Positions 15,240 to 22,789 of a DNA stretch of 23,409 nucleotides are shown piece after piece (position 1 is the first letter of the stretch; each line of letters opens with the position of its first letter). The notes under the pieces are model-generated. The model was not told where the DNA came from, searched no databases, and was given only the letters and a program-made list of their open reading frames with translations. This stretch comes from Caryophanales bacterium UBA3631 (GTDB lineage Bacteria; Bacillota_I; Bacilli_A; RF39; UBA660). A program made the position numbers and the translations under genes. The stretch is taken from NCBI GenBank assembly GCA_002374055.1, contig DFLA01000033.1, positions 1 to 23,409 of the forward strand. Reading direction: 5' to 3'.

Positions 15240-16425
15240 AAAAATCACCTACCGACTCACCAGCAATCATACCAGATAAAAAAGCAAAACCTAAATTATA
15301 ACCACCACAATCACCAGTAACATCCACTACCTCACCAGTAAAATATAATCCAGAAACAACCTTAGACTCAAAAGTATTAATATCAATATCATCAAGAGAA
15401 ATACCACCCAAACTAACCTGAGCAACATCAAATCCTCTAGTACCAACTATATCAACATTAAAAGAAACAAGATTATCAAATAAAATCCTCTTCTTATTAC
15501 CTAAATCATTCCATGAACAAGAAAAATCAATACCACTCATCTTTAATATAACATTAACAATATTATAATTTAAATAACCCTCTAATAATTCACAAATACT
15601 ACGTCCGCAAACATTAATATTAACTTCATCAAATAACTTACAAAAGCTATCATAATCATCAACAAAATTATATAAAAAATTAATTTTAACACTACAATTA
15701 CCTAATCTACTCGCAATATTACTCAAATTAAAAATACAAATACCACTTAAACCATAATCAGTAAACTGTACCTCACCTATCTCACTCTTAGAATTTAAAG
15801 AAACACATGCATCACATCTAACACCACTTAAAGATTTAATAAACTTGTCATTAGAAACTAATCCAACTAAAGAAGGCACAACAGGAACAATCTTATGACC
15901 TAAAGACTTACCAAATAAATACCCATCACCTTCACTACCAGTTTTAGGATAAGACTTACCACCAGTACTAACAATAACTTTATCACAAATAAAATCACCA
16001 TTATTAGTAGAAACAATAAAAGAATCATTTTTCTTAACTATGTTCAAAACTCTAACATCATTCTTAATGACAACACCTCTTAAAGAAGCTTCCTTTAATA
16101 AAGAATTATGAACACTATAAGACTGATTAGAATTAGGATAATAATAACCATTCCTAATCCTAGGAACAACACCTATACTAGAAAAAAAATCCAAAACTCT
16201 TTTCTTATTAGAATCATTAATAAAAGATAAATCATTACTATTAGAATAATAATGTTCAAAACTAAAATCATCATTAAAATAATTACACTTTCCATTACCA
16301 GTAATAAGTAACTTCTTTAAACACCTACTATTTTTCTCTAAAACAATAACCTCATTATTATCCCTCTTAGCAAATATACTAGCAACAATACCAGAAGCTC
16401 CTCCACCAATAACAATAATCCTCAT
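15232..16425 (-). CDS. HI0933/BaiN-family flavoprotein (NAD(P)/FAD-dependent oxidoreductase)
   Basis: A 397-residue flavoprotein of the HI0933 family (also annotated BaiN or aminoacetone oxidase family). Motifs are GGGASG (7-12), the acid E30 in VIVLEK, the family signature TGNGKCN (42-48), STGGKSYPKTGSEGDGYLFG in the middle, and the C-terminal YFTGEVVDVTGDCGGYN, where flavin and active-site residues meet. Length is typical (about 400-420). It is cytosolic. Despite the BaiN name, most members have no proven substrate, so no bile-acid role should be assumed. The start is an ATG six bases after GAGGTG. It is the first gene of a two-gene operon with the COG2509 protein. The tRNA-Trp unit lies 55 bases upstream with a terminator between, and no separate promoter is obvious, so read-through may drive it. 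Confidence 0.9.
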   Translation of the reverse strand: MRIIVIGGGASGIVASIFAKRDNNEVIVLEKNSRCLKKLLITGNGKCNYFNDDFSFEHYYSNSNDLSFINDSNKKRVLDFFSSIGVVPRIRNGYYYPNSNQSYSVHNSLLKEASLRGVVIKNDVRVLNIVKKNDSFIVSTNNGDFICDKVIVSTGGKSYPKTGSEGDGYLFGKSLGHKIVPVVPSLVGLVSNDKFIKSLSGVRCDACVSLNSKSEIGEVQFTDYGLSGICIFNLSNIASRLGNCSVKINFLYNFVDDYDSFCKLFDEVNINVCGRSICELLEGYLNYNIVNVILKMSGIDFSCSWNDLGNKKRILFDNLVSFNVDIVGTRGFDVAQVSLGGISLDDIDINTFESKVVSGLYFTGEVVDVTGDCGGYNLGFAFLSGMIAGESVGDFYD

Positions 16426-16445
16426 AAAAAACACCTCAATATATT

Positions 16446-16468
16446 AAAAAACGAACTATAAAAGTTCG
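16446..16468 (-). terminator. Terminator after tRNA-Trp
   Basis: 6-bp stem CGAACT / AGTTCG (16452-16457 with 16463-16468) with a 5-base loop and six T on the minus strand, 12 bases past the tRNA 3' end. Confidence 0.72.
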
Positions 16469-16480
16469 AATAAATCAACA

Positions 16481-16554
16481 TGGCAGGGGCGGAGAGAATC
16501 GAACTCCCAACAGTGGTTTTGGAGACCATTATTATACCATTTAACTACGCCCCT
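16481..16554 (-). tRNA. tRNA-Trp (anticodon CCA)
   Basis: On the minus strand a full cloverleaf of 74 bases, CCA included in the DNA. Acceptor stem AGGGGCG / CGCCCCT, discriminator G, anticodon loop CTCCAAA giving anticodon CCA, and a T-arm with GTTCGATTC. It decodes UGG only. There is no UCA-anticodon tRNA-Trp here, as expected if UGA is a stop. It has its own promoter and terminator. Confidence 0.95.
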
Positions 16555-16571
16555 AAATCAACGACAAATAA

Positions 16572-16600
16572 ATTATAGCACATCAAAAAAATATTTACAA
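16572..16600 (-). promoter_or_regulatory. Promoter of tRNA-Trp
   Basis: TTGTAA (16600-16595), a 17-base spacer and TATAAT (16577-16572), with TGC before the -10, on the minus strand. The tRNA begins about 18 bases downstream of the -10. Confidence 0.8.
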
Positions 16601-16601
16601 C

Positions 16602-16637
16602 ACTAAAATAAAAAATACCTAAGAATTACTTAGGTAT
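16602..16637 (-). terminator. Terminator after amidase gene
   Basis: Perfect 9-bp stem ATACCTAAG / CTTAGGTAT (16615-16623 with 16629-16637), loop holding the TAA stop codon, then a T-rich run on the minus strand. Confidence 0.82.
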
Positions 16638-17999
16638 ATTTAAAACTTGACCAACACTTAATAAATTACTAGTCAAACCATTCAAAGACATAATATCATT
16701 AGGACTGACATTATACTCTCTAGCAATACTATATAAAGTATCTCCACTCTTAACTGTATATACAGTAGTATCAAGAACAGGAACTTTAATAACCTGACCA
16801 ACGCTTAAACTATTACTAGATAAATTGTTAATCCTCTTCAATTCATCAACACTAACACCATATCTATTAGCAATACTATATAAAGTATCACCAGAAACAA
16901 TACGATAATCAACATAATTAGTTATATTACTATCAATAACATCACTATCAGTAGGAACTAATAACTGTTGACCAATAAATAAAGTATCACTGCTTAAATT
17001 ATTAATTTTTCTTAATTCATCCGAAGAAATACCATACCTACTAGCAATATTAAATAAATTATCACCTGTTTTTACAACATATGTATCATAATTAGTACCA
17101 ACAACATCATCTACTATCTGCCCAGTAGGAATAAATAATTGTTGACCAACACTTAAAAGATTACCAGGTAAATTATTATATCTCCTTAAATCATCAACAC
17201 TAACACCATATCTATTAGCAATACCATATAAAGTATCACCACTTCTAACAATATATATTTCATTATTAGAAAGAGGTACACCACTTACCCTAAGAGTTTG
17301 ACCAACAGAAAGTAAATTACTACTTAAATTATTTAACCTTTTCAACTCATCAACACTAATGCCATACTTTTTAGAAACACTCCATAAAGAATCTCCTCGT
17401 CTAACAACATATAAATCAGATTCCGTATTAGGTACTTCCTCATATCCAGTATACTCTAAAACAGCCCTAACAACACCCTCAGCCAAATTTTTATAATTTC
17501 TTTTTAACTGATTAACATCATCTTTCGAACTATCTAAAAAACCATATTCAACAATAACAGGTTCCGTATTACCAGTATTCCTATGTATAAAATAATAATC
17601 ACGACTTGGGTTAGAAGGTAACCTTCTTTGAAAAGACTTTCTAAAATTTTGACCTTCCTTCTGAAGCTCATTCCCGATTAAATCAGCAAACCTACTACTA
17701 TTCCTTAAAGCATAAATAACCTCAGCACCATCCCCACCACCAGCATTAATATGATTAGATATCACAATAACATTAGGATCAGAACCATAAAAACCTAAAA
17801 TCCTATTTACTCGATCAGTTGGGCTTAAAGTGCTATCATCATTTCTAGTAATAGAAACAGGAATACCTAACTCCTTGAATCTATCATACATATATTTAGA
17901 AATATCCAAAGTCAAATTCTTCTCAACAATACCATTACCAGAAGCACCCGGATCATCACCTCCATGACCTGGATCAATAACAATTTTATAATCGTTCAT
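16626..17999 (-). CDS. N-acetylmuramoyl-L-alanine amidase (Amidase_3) with five LysM repeats
   Basis: A 457-residue peptidoglycan hydrolase that cuts the bond between N-acetylmuramic acid and L-alanine. The Amidase_3 domain (about 4-185) shows zinc ligands H12 (DPGHGG), E26 and H83 (SNHINAGG), and the catalytic Glu E151 (EPVIVEYGF). Five LysM modules follow (about 195-457), starting at YVVRRGDSLW, YIVRSGDTLYG, YVVKTGDNLFN, YRIVSGDTLYS and YTVKSGDTLYS. They bind glycan chains. It has no signal peptide: it begins MNDYKIVIDPGHGG, directly at the catalytic domain, and the ATG has a strong GGGAGG just upstream, so a missed N-terminus is unlikely. Export must be non-classical, or the enzyme acts on lysis or in the spore/mother cell. 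It lies alone between two terminators. Confidence 0.93.
   Translation of the reverse strand: MNDYKIVIDPGHGGDDPGASGNGIVEKNLTLDISKYMYDRFKELGIPVSITRNDDSTLSPTDRVNRILGFYGSDPNVIVISNHINAGGGDGAEVIYALRNSSRFADLIGNELQKEGQNFRKSFQRRLPSNPSRDYYFIHRNTGNTEPVIVEYGFLDSSKDDVNQLKRNYKNLAEGVVRAVLEYTGYEEVPNTESDLYVVRRGDSLWSVSKKYGISVDELKRLNNLSSNLLSVGQTLRVSGVPLSNNEIYIVRSGDTLYGIANRYGVSVDDLRRYNNLPGNLLSVGQQLFIPTGQIVDDVVGTNYDTYVVKTGDNLFNIASRYGISSDELRKINNLSSDTLFIGQQLLVPTDSDVIDSNITNYVDYRIVSGDTLYSIANRYGVSVDELKRINNLSSNSLSVGQVIKVPVLDTTVYTVKSGDTLYSIAREYNVSPNDIMSLNGLTSNLLSVGQVLNIPK
16629..17417 (-). repeat. Five tandem LysM-coding repeats
   Basis: Units of roughly 145-165 bases, each coding one LysM plus a short linker. Units 2, 4 and 5 share stretches such as GDTLY.IA, and the repeated ending NLLSVGQ is near-identical in units 1, 2 and 5. 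They look like recent duplications and could vary in number. Confidence 0.8.
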
Positions 18000-18043
18000 A
18001 AAAACCTCCCAAAGTATTTTATGAAAAACAATAAATCAAGTTA

Positions 18044-18076
18044 CAAAAAAAGTAAATAAGCTAAAACCTATTTACT
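18044..18076 (-). terminator. Terminator after yhgE
   Basis: 8-bp stem AGTAAATA / TATTTACT (18051-18058 with 18069-18076) with a 10-base loop and T-run on the minus strand. The TAG stop (18070-18068) overlaps the stem. Confidence 0.7.
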
Positions 18077-20125
18077 CTTAGAAAGTCTCCAATCATTAAA
18101 CATATTTAATCCAAATAAAACAACAAAGGCTAAACTAACAACTAAAGAAGATTTAATCAATAATGATGTCTCCAAAGTCATAATACCTTCCTTAAATAAA
18201 TCACAAGTATATTTCATAGGTAACATAGGATTTAAAAATCTAAATTCCTTAGTAACAGTTTCTATCGGAAAAGTTCCACCTGCAGCAGCAAGTTGTAAAA
18301 CTAATAACACCAATGATAAAAACTTTCCAATATCACCTAAACTAACAATTAAAAATTCCATAATAGATTCAAACAAACATGAAACAAGAATCATAGACAA
18401 GAAATATATAAAATAATTTGTAACATGCAAATCCAAACCCAATAACAACATTATTCCCAAAGAAATACCTTGTAAAGAAGCAAGTAATAAATAAAGACCT
18501 GTTCTTAAAAACTTATTAGACGCATTTCTACTCAATAACTTAAACCTATCAGATGCATCATAATAAAGAATAATAAACAACATTAAAGATCCAACCCATA
18601 AAGCAATAGACATAAAGAATGGACCAAACGCAGTTCCATAAGAATCAATAGAATTAACAGGTTTCTCATCAATCGTAACAGACTTAGAAACATAATCAGA
18701 TAAACCATTTAATTTCAATAAATCAGACTTACTAGATTCAATACTATTATTAACACCAGACTTTAAAACATTAATGCCATTATATAAACTAGAACTACCA
18801 GAACTTAAAGACACTAAAGCATCACTAATCATAGAAGAATTATCATTAATAGTACTTAAACCACTATTTAAAGAATAACTACCATAAGATAAAGAACTAA
18901 TACCATCATGTAATTTAGAAATCCCAATATTTAAATCAGAAGTACCAGTTTGAACAGCATCTAAACTTACCTTTAAACTGTTAATACCATTACCCAAAGA
19001 AGAAATATTGCTAGATGCAGAATTCAAAGATTCAATACCATTACCTAAAGCATTAACACCCTCAACAATAGAAGATCCAGCATTAGAAATCTGATTAGCA
19101 CCTATTACCATATTAGAATCATTAATACTAGATTTAACTTGTTCCAAAGCACCAATAGTACCACGTAATTGAGCACAACTAATATCATCAACGCAAGAAC
19201 TCAATTGAACTTTATAATTATCAATCATAGAACTTAAATTATTATTTAACTCAATAACACCATTAGAAACAGAATTAACACCATTAACATAATTATTAAC
19301 ACCATTTACTAAACCATTCTCACTATTCAAAGAAGAATCCAAAGTTCCAATACCACCTACAAGCTTAGAAATACCACTCAAATCAGTATTAGATAAAGCA
19401 TCATTAATCTTCTTAACACCATGAGATAAATCAGTAGAACCAGCCAATAAAGTAGAAACCCCAGAATTAACCTGATTAATACCATTGTTTAAATCATTGC
19501 TTCCTCTATATAAACTGTTAATACCATTATTAAATAAAGAATACTTACCATTTAATTCACTAATACCGTTATTCAAACGATAAGAACCCTCATCAATCTT
19601 ATCGATGCCATCACTTAATTCAGACATTTTTTCAGGAACAAGACTTAACTTATTAGATAAAGAAGAAACAACCTGAGAGGAAACCTCACCGCGAGCCTCT
19701 TCCTCAGCAACAACTAAAACCCTACTAATAATCTGAGAAGCTAAATAATTAGTCTTCTGATTAGGAGAATAAGTAATAGTAGCTGGAACCTTAGAATCAC
19801 TACCAGCACTTTCAATATTAGAACTAAAATTACTAGGTACAGTTATAACAGCATAATACTTACCATTAACTAAACCATCATTCGCATCACTAGAAGAAAC
19901 AATCTCAAAATCCAACCTATGGCTATCAACTAATTTAGAAGCAAAAACTTGACCCCTAGTACCTTCGTCATCATTAACAATCGCAACAGGTATATTATCC
20001 ATATTTCCTTCACCATAAGGGTTCCAATATGCCTTCAAATAAAAAAACGAATACATAAACGGAATAAATAATACAGCAAATAAAATAACATACTTAAACC
20101 ATGAACGTTCACTAATTTTACCCAT
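18068..20125 (-). CDS. yhgE: YhgE/Pip-family membrane protein
   Basis: A 685-residue protein of the YhgE/Pip (phage infection protein) family, related to the ABC-2 transporter fold. One N-terminal helix (about 11-31) precedes the family signature PVAIVNDDEG (46-55). A long extracellular region (about 55-495) has pseudo-repeats of the type LNNGISxLNxG, predicted to be a helical stalk. The C-terminal part has about six helices (GPFFMSIALWVGSLMLFI, FLRTGLYLLLASL, LGIMLLLGLDL, FIYFLSMILVSC, SLVLLVLQLAAAGGTFPIETV, LVVSLAFVVLFGL). It is often found beside a TetR-family regulator, as here. In other species it is a phage receptor or export component. The start is ATG after GGGAGG. It is the second gene of the operon, 12 bases after the regulator stop. 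Confidence 0.9.
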   Translation of the reverse strand: MGKISERSWFKYVILFAVLFIPFMYSFFYLKAYWNPYGEGNMDNIPVAIVNDDEGTRGQVFASKLVDSHRLDFEIVSSSDANDGLVNGKYYAVITVPSNFSSNIESAGSDSKVPATITYSPNQKTNYLASQIISRVLVVAEEEARGEVSSQVVSSLSNKLSLVPEKMSELSDGIDKIDEGSYRLNNGISELNGKYSLFNNGINSLYRGSNDLNNGINQVNSGVSTLLAGSTDLSHGVKKINDALSNTDLSGISKLVGGIGTLDSSLNSENGLVNGVNNYVNGVNSVSNGVIELNNNLSSMIDNYKVQLSSCVDDISCAQLRGTIGALEQVKSSINDSNMVIGANQISNAGSSIVEGVNALGNGIESLNSASSNISSLGNGINSLKVSLDAVQTGTSDLNIGISKLHDGISSLSYGSYSLNSGLSTINDNSSMISDALVSLSSGSSSLYNGINVLKSGVNNSIESSKSDLLKLNGLSDYVSKSVTIDEKPVNSIDSYGTAFGPFFMSIALWVGSLMLFIILYYDASDRFKLLSRNASNKFLRTGLYLLLASLQGISLGIMLLLGLDLHVTNYFIYFLSMILVSCLFESIMEFLIVSLGDIGKFLSLVLLVLQLAAAGGTFPIETVTKEFRFLNPMLPMKYTCDLFKEGIMTLETSLLIKSSLVVSLAFVVLFGLNMFNDWRLSKSK

Positions 20126-20137
20126 AAAAAAACCTCC

Positions 20138-20698
20138 CTATTTATTAAATAAACCATTTTTCAAAATTTGAGTAACATTATGTGTAATTTCAGACTCATT
20201 AATATCCTTATCATACTCAAACATAACAGAAACGTATACCTTAAAAATTATAAATGCACACAAATCCACATCAATATTAACATCCAAATCAAGTCTATCC
20301 TTTAACATAAGAATTTTATCCTTAATAAAAGAAATAATAGAAGAATCAATATATCTAATAGAAGCATCAATATTAGAACTATCTATTTCCTTACTTAAAC
20401 GAAAAAGAAGCTTACTCTCTCTCTTATACTTCAATAAAGAATATAAAGACTTATTCAAAAAAGAAAAAGCATCTAAAGAATTATCAGAAGAATATTCATC
20501 AATAATAGACTTCATAGATAAAATCTCATCCTCAATTAAAAACTTCAATAAAGAATCCTTATCATCAAAATAAGAATAAACAGTTTTCTTAGTAACACCA
20601 CTATTACGTGCTATTTCATCCATACTTACTTTCTTATACCCATAATCAGTAAATAATTCTCTTGCAGATATTAATATTCTATTTCTTGTATCATTCAT
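20138..20698 (-). CDS. TetR-family transcriptional regulator
   Basis: A 186-residue regulator. The N-terminal helix-turn-helix (about 4-50) shows RILISARELFTDYGYKKVSMDEIARNSGVTKKTVYSYFDDKDSLL split over helices, typical of TetR. The C-terminal part (about 55-186) is the helical ligand-binding and dimer domain, which diverges too much to name a ligand. It precedes yhgE in the same operon, like known TetR-YhgE pairs. Likely it represses its own operon: a 7-bp dyad lies at the predicted transcription start. The start is an ATG after TTTGGAGG. Confidence 0.92.
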   Translation of the reverse strand: MNDTRNRILISARELFTDYGYKKVSMDEIARNSGVTKKTVYSYFDDKDSLLKFLIEDEILSMKSIIDEYSSDNSLDAFSFLNKSLYSLLKYKRESKLLFRLSKEIDSSNIDASIRYIDSSIISFIKDKILMLKDRLDLDVNIDVDLCAFIIFKVYVSVMFEYDKDINESEITHNVTQILKNGLFNK

Positions 20699-20720
20699 AA
20701 AAAAACCTCCAAAGTTACAA

Positions 20721-20739
20721 GTATACCAATTCGGTTTAC
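20721..20739. promoter_or_regulatory. Candidate TetR operator at the tetR-yhgE promoter
   Basis: Inverted repeat GTATACC-AATTC-GGTTTAC with one mismatch in seven, placed at about +1 to +19 of the predicted start. On the minus strand it also reads as a direct repeat TGGTAAAC / TGGTATAC, 13 bases apart. Position and symmetry fit a repressor site; binding is inferred. Confidence 0.45.
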
Positions 20740-20745
20740 CAGTAT

Positions 20746-20774
20746 AGTATATGACAAAAAAATAAAAAAGTCAA
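20746..20774 (-). promoter_or_regulatory. Sigma-A promoter of tetR-yhgE operon
   Basis: TTGACT (20774-20769), a 17-base spacer and TATACT (20751-20746) on the minus strand. It directly abuts the terminator of the preceding transcript. Confidence 0.8.
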
Positions 20775-20802
20775 CAAAAAAACCGAAATTATTTTTCAGT
20801 TT
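20775..20802 (-). terminator. Terminator after PH-like protein gene
   Basis: 9-bp stem (20780-20788 with 20794-20802, one G-U pair) with a 5-base loop holding the TAA stop, then a T-run on the minus strand. Confidence 0.78.
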
Positions 20803-21244
20803 TCTTTTCCTTACATTTTTTCTTCTCCCTCAATACATATTGAGTAACAGCTGTTTCAATTTCAGAAGCAGCACCAGATTGAATATTGGATAAAACAATA
20901 AACTCTTTTACAGTATCAATTTCAATCTTCGCCCATATTATACCCATCTTAACCTTAATATCATTAAACATTTCAGGAGTAATTGCTAAAAAGAAATAAC
21001 CAAATAATATTCTCTTCCTAGCAATCATAATTCTCTTATCAGTAATTGCAACAACATATGTAGATAAAATATCATATGAACTTGGACCCTTCTGAGCTGC
21101 AAAAACATAACGAATCTTTTCACCATTATTTAAATGCTTAGCAAGAATTTTACTATGAGCCTTTAACCTAAATGCAATAGTTAACGGATGTTTCCTACGA
21201 AATTTTTTAGCTTGCCTATAAATAAAATTTATTGCTTCCCTCAT
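20789..21244 (-). CDS. PH-like domain protein, cytosolic
   Basis: A 151-residue basic protein. The core (about 38-120) resembles bacterial pleckstrin-homology-like domains: GEKIRYVFAAQKG, then VVAITDKRIMIARKR, then a run of short strands ending TVKEFIVLSNIQ. Such domains often bind membranes or form oligomers. The first 35 residues (REAINFIYRQAKKFRRKHP) and the last 15 (EKKKCKEKKTEK) are very basic, which would suit contact with the inner membrane face. No membrane helix is obvious apart from a short hydrophobic patch (ILFGYFFLAI). It follows the tandem-thioredoxin gene by 8 bases in one operon. The start is an ATG preceded by AGGTGATTGA. The function is unknown and the PH assignment is by pattern only. 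Confidence 0.72.
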   Translation of the reverse strand: MREAINFIYRQAKKFRRKHPLTIAFRLKAHSKILAKHLNNGEKIRYVFAAQKGPSSYDILSTYVVAITDKRIMIARKRILFGYFFLAITPEMFNDIKVKMGIIWAKIEIDTVKEFIVLSNIQSGAASEIETAVTQYVLREKKKCKEKKTEK

Positions 21245-21252
21245 TCAATCAC

Positions 21253-22044
21253 CTACTTAACTAAACCATTCTTATCAAACAATTCCAAATAGCCATCATA
21301 ATCACGTAGCCCATTTAAAGAATCAATTACCTTACCATCCTTAATTATTAAAGTTAAAGGAGTTCCCCAATCGTTTTCCTTTAAAAATGATAATGATTCA
21401 CCAAACTTATTCTTTTCTTCATCGCTTAAATTAGTAATATTCAAATAATTAATTTTAACCTTTTTATCAACAGCAATTTGATTTAAAATTGGTTTTGCCT
21501 TAATACAATATCCACAACTTGTTTGACCAATAACAACAATATTAGTATCACTAGACTTTAAAATCTTTTTATAAGAACTATAATCAATATAATTTAAAGG
21601 TAATTTTACATCATTAGAAACAAACTTATATTTCTTTAAAAAATCCAATAATTCAACTTCATCAGTATAACCATTTAAAGAATCAACAACTTTACCATTG
21701 CTAACAACAATAGTATATGGAGTTCCAAACTCTTCAGACTTAACACCTATCTCTTTTAATAATTTGTTAAAAGAACTAGAAGTCAACTCATTAGTATTAA
21801 TATATAAATACTCTAAATTATAATTATCATGCATAAAATCCAAACTAGGTTTAAAAAGCTGACACCAACTACAATTATCCCTTCCAATCATTACAAGCTT
21901 ATTCTCACTTCCATTAAAAGCAGAATAAAAATCCTTTAAATACTTCTTACTCTTAGAATTTTCATAAATACTACCTATAATAATAAATAGAATTACACAA
22001 AAAACAATTCCAAGTAAAATAGTAACCTTCTTCTTTTCGTTCAT
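21253..22044 (-). CDS. Membrane-anchored tandem thioredoxin-like protein
   Basis: A 263-residue protein. One membrane helix (about 7-26) anchors two thioredoxin domains, likely outside the cell. Domain 1 (about 35-140) has CSWC (C58, C61) and the cis-proline P109 in FGTPYTIVV. Domain 2 (about 150-263) has CGYC (C177, C180) and P229 in WGTPLTLII. The two share a closing block GKVVDSLNG / GKVIDSLNG, so they come from a duplication. Domain 1 follows the same plan as the thioredoxin lipoprotein at 9314-9733. It probably works as an extracytoplasmic dithiol/disulfide enzyme or relay. The start ATG follows GGGAGG. It has a -10 TATAAT with a striking inverted repeat downstream, and it leads the operon with the PH-like gene. 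Confidence 0.92.
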   Translation of the reverse strand: MNEKKKVTILLGIVFCVILFIIIGSIYENSKSKKYLKDFYSAFNGSENKLVMIGRDNCSWCQLFKPSLDFMHDNYNLEYLYINTNELTSSSFNKLLKEIGVKSEEFGTPYTIVVSNGKVVDSLNGYTDEVELLDFLKKYKFVSNDVKLPLNYIDYSSYKKILKSSDTNIVVIGQTSCGYCIKAKPILNQIAVDKKVKINYLNITNLSDEEKNKFGESLSFLKENDWGTPLTLIIKDGKVIDSLNGLRDYDGYLELFDKNGLVK

Positions 22045-22055
22045 AAATACCTCCC

Positions 22056-22088
22056 TAGTGTTAAAACACTATAAACATTATAACACTA
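22056..22088 (-). promoter_or_regulatory. Promoter -10 with inverted/direct repeat, candidate operator
   Basis: TATAAT (22082-22077), with TG one base before it, on the minus strand. A perfect inverted repeat TAGTGTT-TT-AACACTA (22071-22056) sits at the predicted start, next to the Shine-Dalgarno site GGGAGG. A third copy of the half-site (22088-22082) overlaps the -10. Could be a repressor site or an mRNA hairpin; no -35 is convincing. Confidence 0.45.
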
Positions 22089-22112
22089 AAATACAAAAGA
22101 AAAAATAGAATA

Positions 22113-22140
22113 TAAAAAAAAGAATAAAATATTTTATTCT
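22113..22140 (-). terminator. Terminator after PH-domain membrane protein gene
   Basis: A 20-base perfect palindrome (22121-22140) followed by a run of T on the minus strand. The TAG stop (22141-22139) overlaps its first arm. Confidence 0.75.
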
Positions 22141-22714
22141 AAACATTAACAGAACGAATACCATCAACAGCAGTTTTCAAAGCATCATATATATTACGAG
22201 AATCCAAAACATCCAAGAAAACAGTATCACTATTTCCATCACTAATACTACCTAAAACATCAAAATATATATTACCAACCTTAAATATCTTATCAAAAAA
22301 ACTAACTTTCAAATGAATATCCACAATATCTTTATAATATATATAACGATATTCTCTATGAACCAAACCATTTTTTATAATAATTCTTTTATCGGTAACA
22401 ATATACCTAGTAGTTAGCCATTTCTTATTCTTATTTAAAATATTCTTAAACCATAAATAAACAACAACCCCACGACAAACTACAAAACCTAATATAACTA
22501 ATAAAGTATTAGAAAAAAAATCATTATTTATAACAGAAATAATTAAATACATATCAAAAATAAAATTAATAATAACAACAGGAATAATACCAATAATCTT
22601 ATTAAAAATAAATAAATTCTTCTTAGGCTTCAAATCATATATAACATTCTCATCAGAACCAATAATATTACTGTTCACATCAACAGTATCATTAAACTTT
22701 TCATATTTTCCCAT
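22139..22714 (-). CDS. PH-domain (bPH_2/YdbS-like) membrane protein
   Basis: A 191-residue protein. Two membrane helices (about 37-58 and 67-88) lead into a bPH_2 domain (about 95-190), recognised by WLTTRYIVTDKRIIIKNG, then YIYYKDIVDIHLKVSFFDKIFKVGNIYFDV. This matches YdbS-type proteins of Firmicutes, which have an N-terminal pair of helices and a cytosolic PH domain. In B. subtilis the YdbS/YdbT pair is linked to antimicrobial tolerance; the role here is unknown. A YdbT partner is not in the window. The start ATG follows GAGGGAGTG. It has its own promoter and terminator. The other PH-like gene at 20789-21244 is of another type. Confidence 0.85.
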   Translation of the reverse strand: MGKYEKFNDTVDVNSNIIGSDENVIYDLKPKKNLFIFNKIIGIIPVVIINFIFDMYLIISVINNDFFSNTLLVILGFVVCRGVVVYLWFKNILNKNKKWLTTRYIVTDKRIIIKNGLVHREYRYIYYKDIVDIHLKVSFFDKIFKVGNIYFDVLGSISDGNSDTVFLDVLDSRNIYDALKTAVDGIRSVNV

Positions 22715-22738
22715 ATATACACTCCCTCATATAATAAA

Positions 22739-22766
22739 ATTATATCATAAAAAAATAATATTTCAA
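22739..22766 (-). promoter_or_regulatory. Promoter of PH-domain membrane protein gene
   Basis: TTGAAA (22766-22761), a 16-base spacer and TATAAT (22744-22739), with TGA before the -10, on the minus strand. Confidence 0.65.
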
Positions 22767-22789
22767 AACAAATAATACTCATACAAAAT

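Noticed and set aside
16629..17417. Regular repeats that could suggest a CRISPR array
   Set aside because: Units are about 150 bases, imperfect and in frame; they code LysM modules.
18016..18046. Promoter for the amidase gene
   Set aside because: TTGTAA and TAAAAT are present but 19 bases apart with no extended -10; not convincing.
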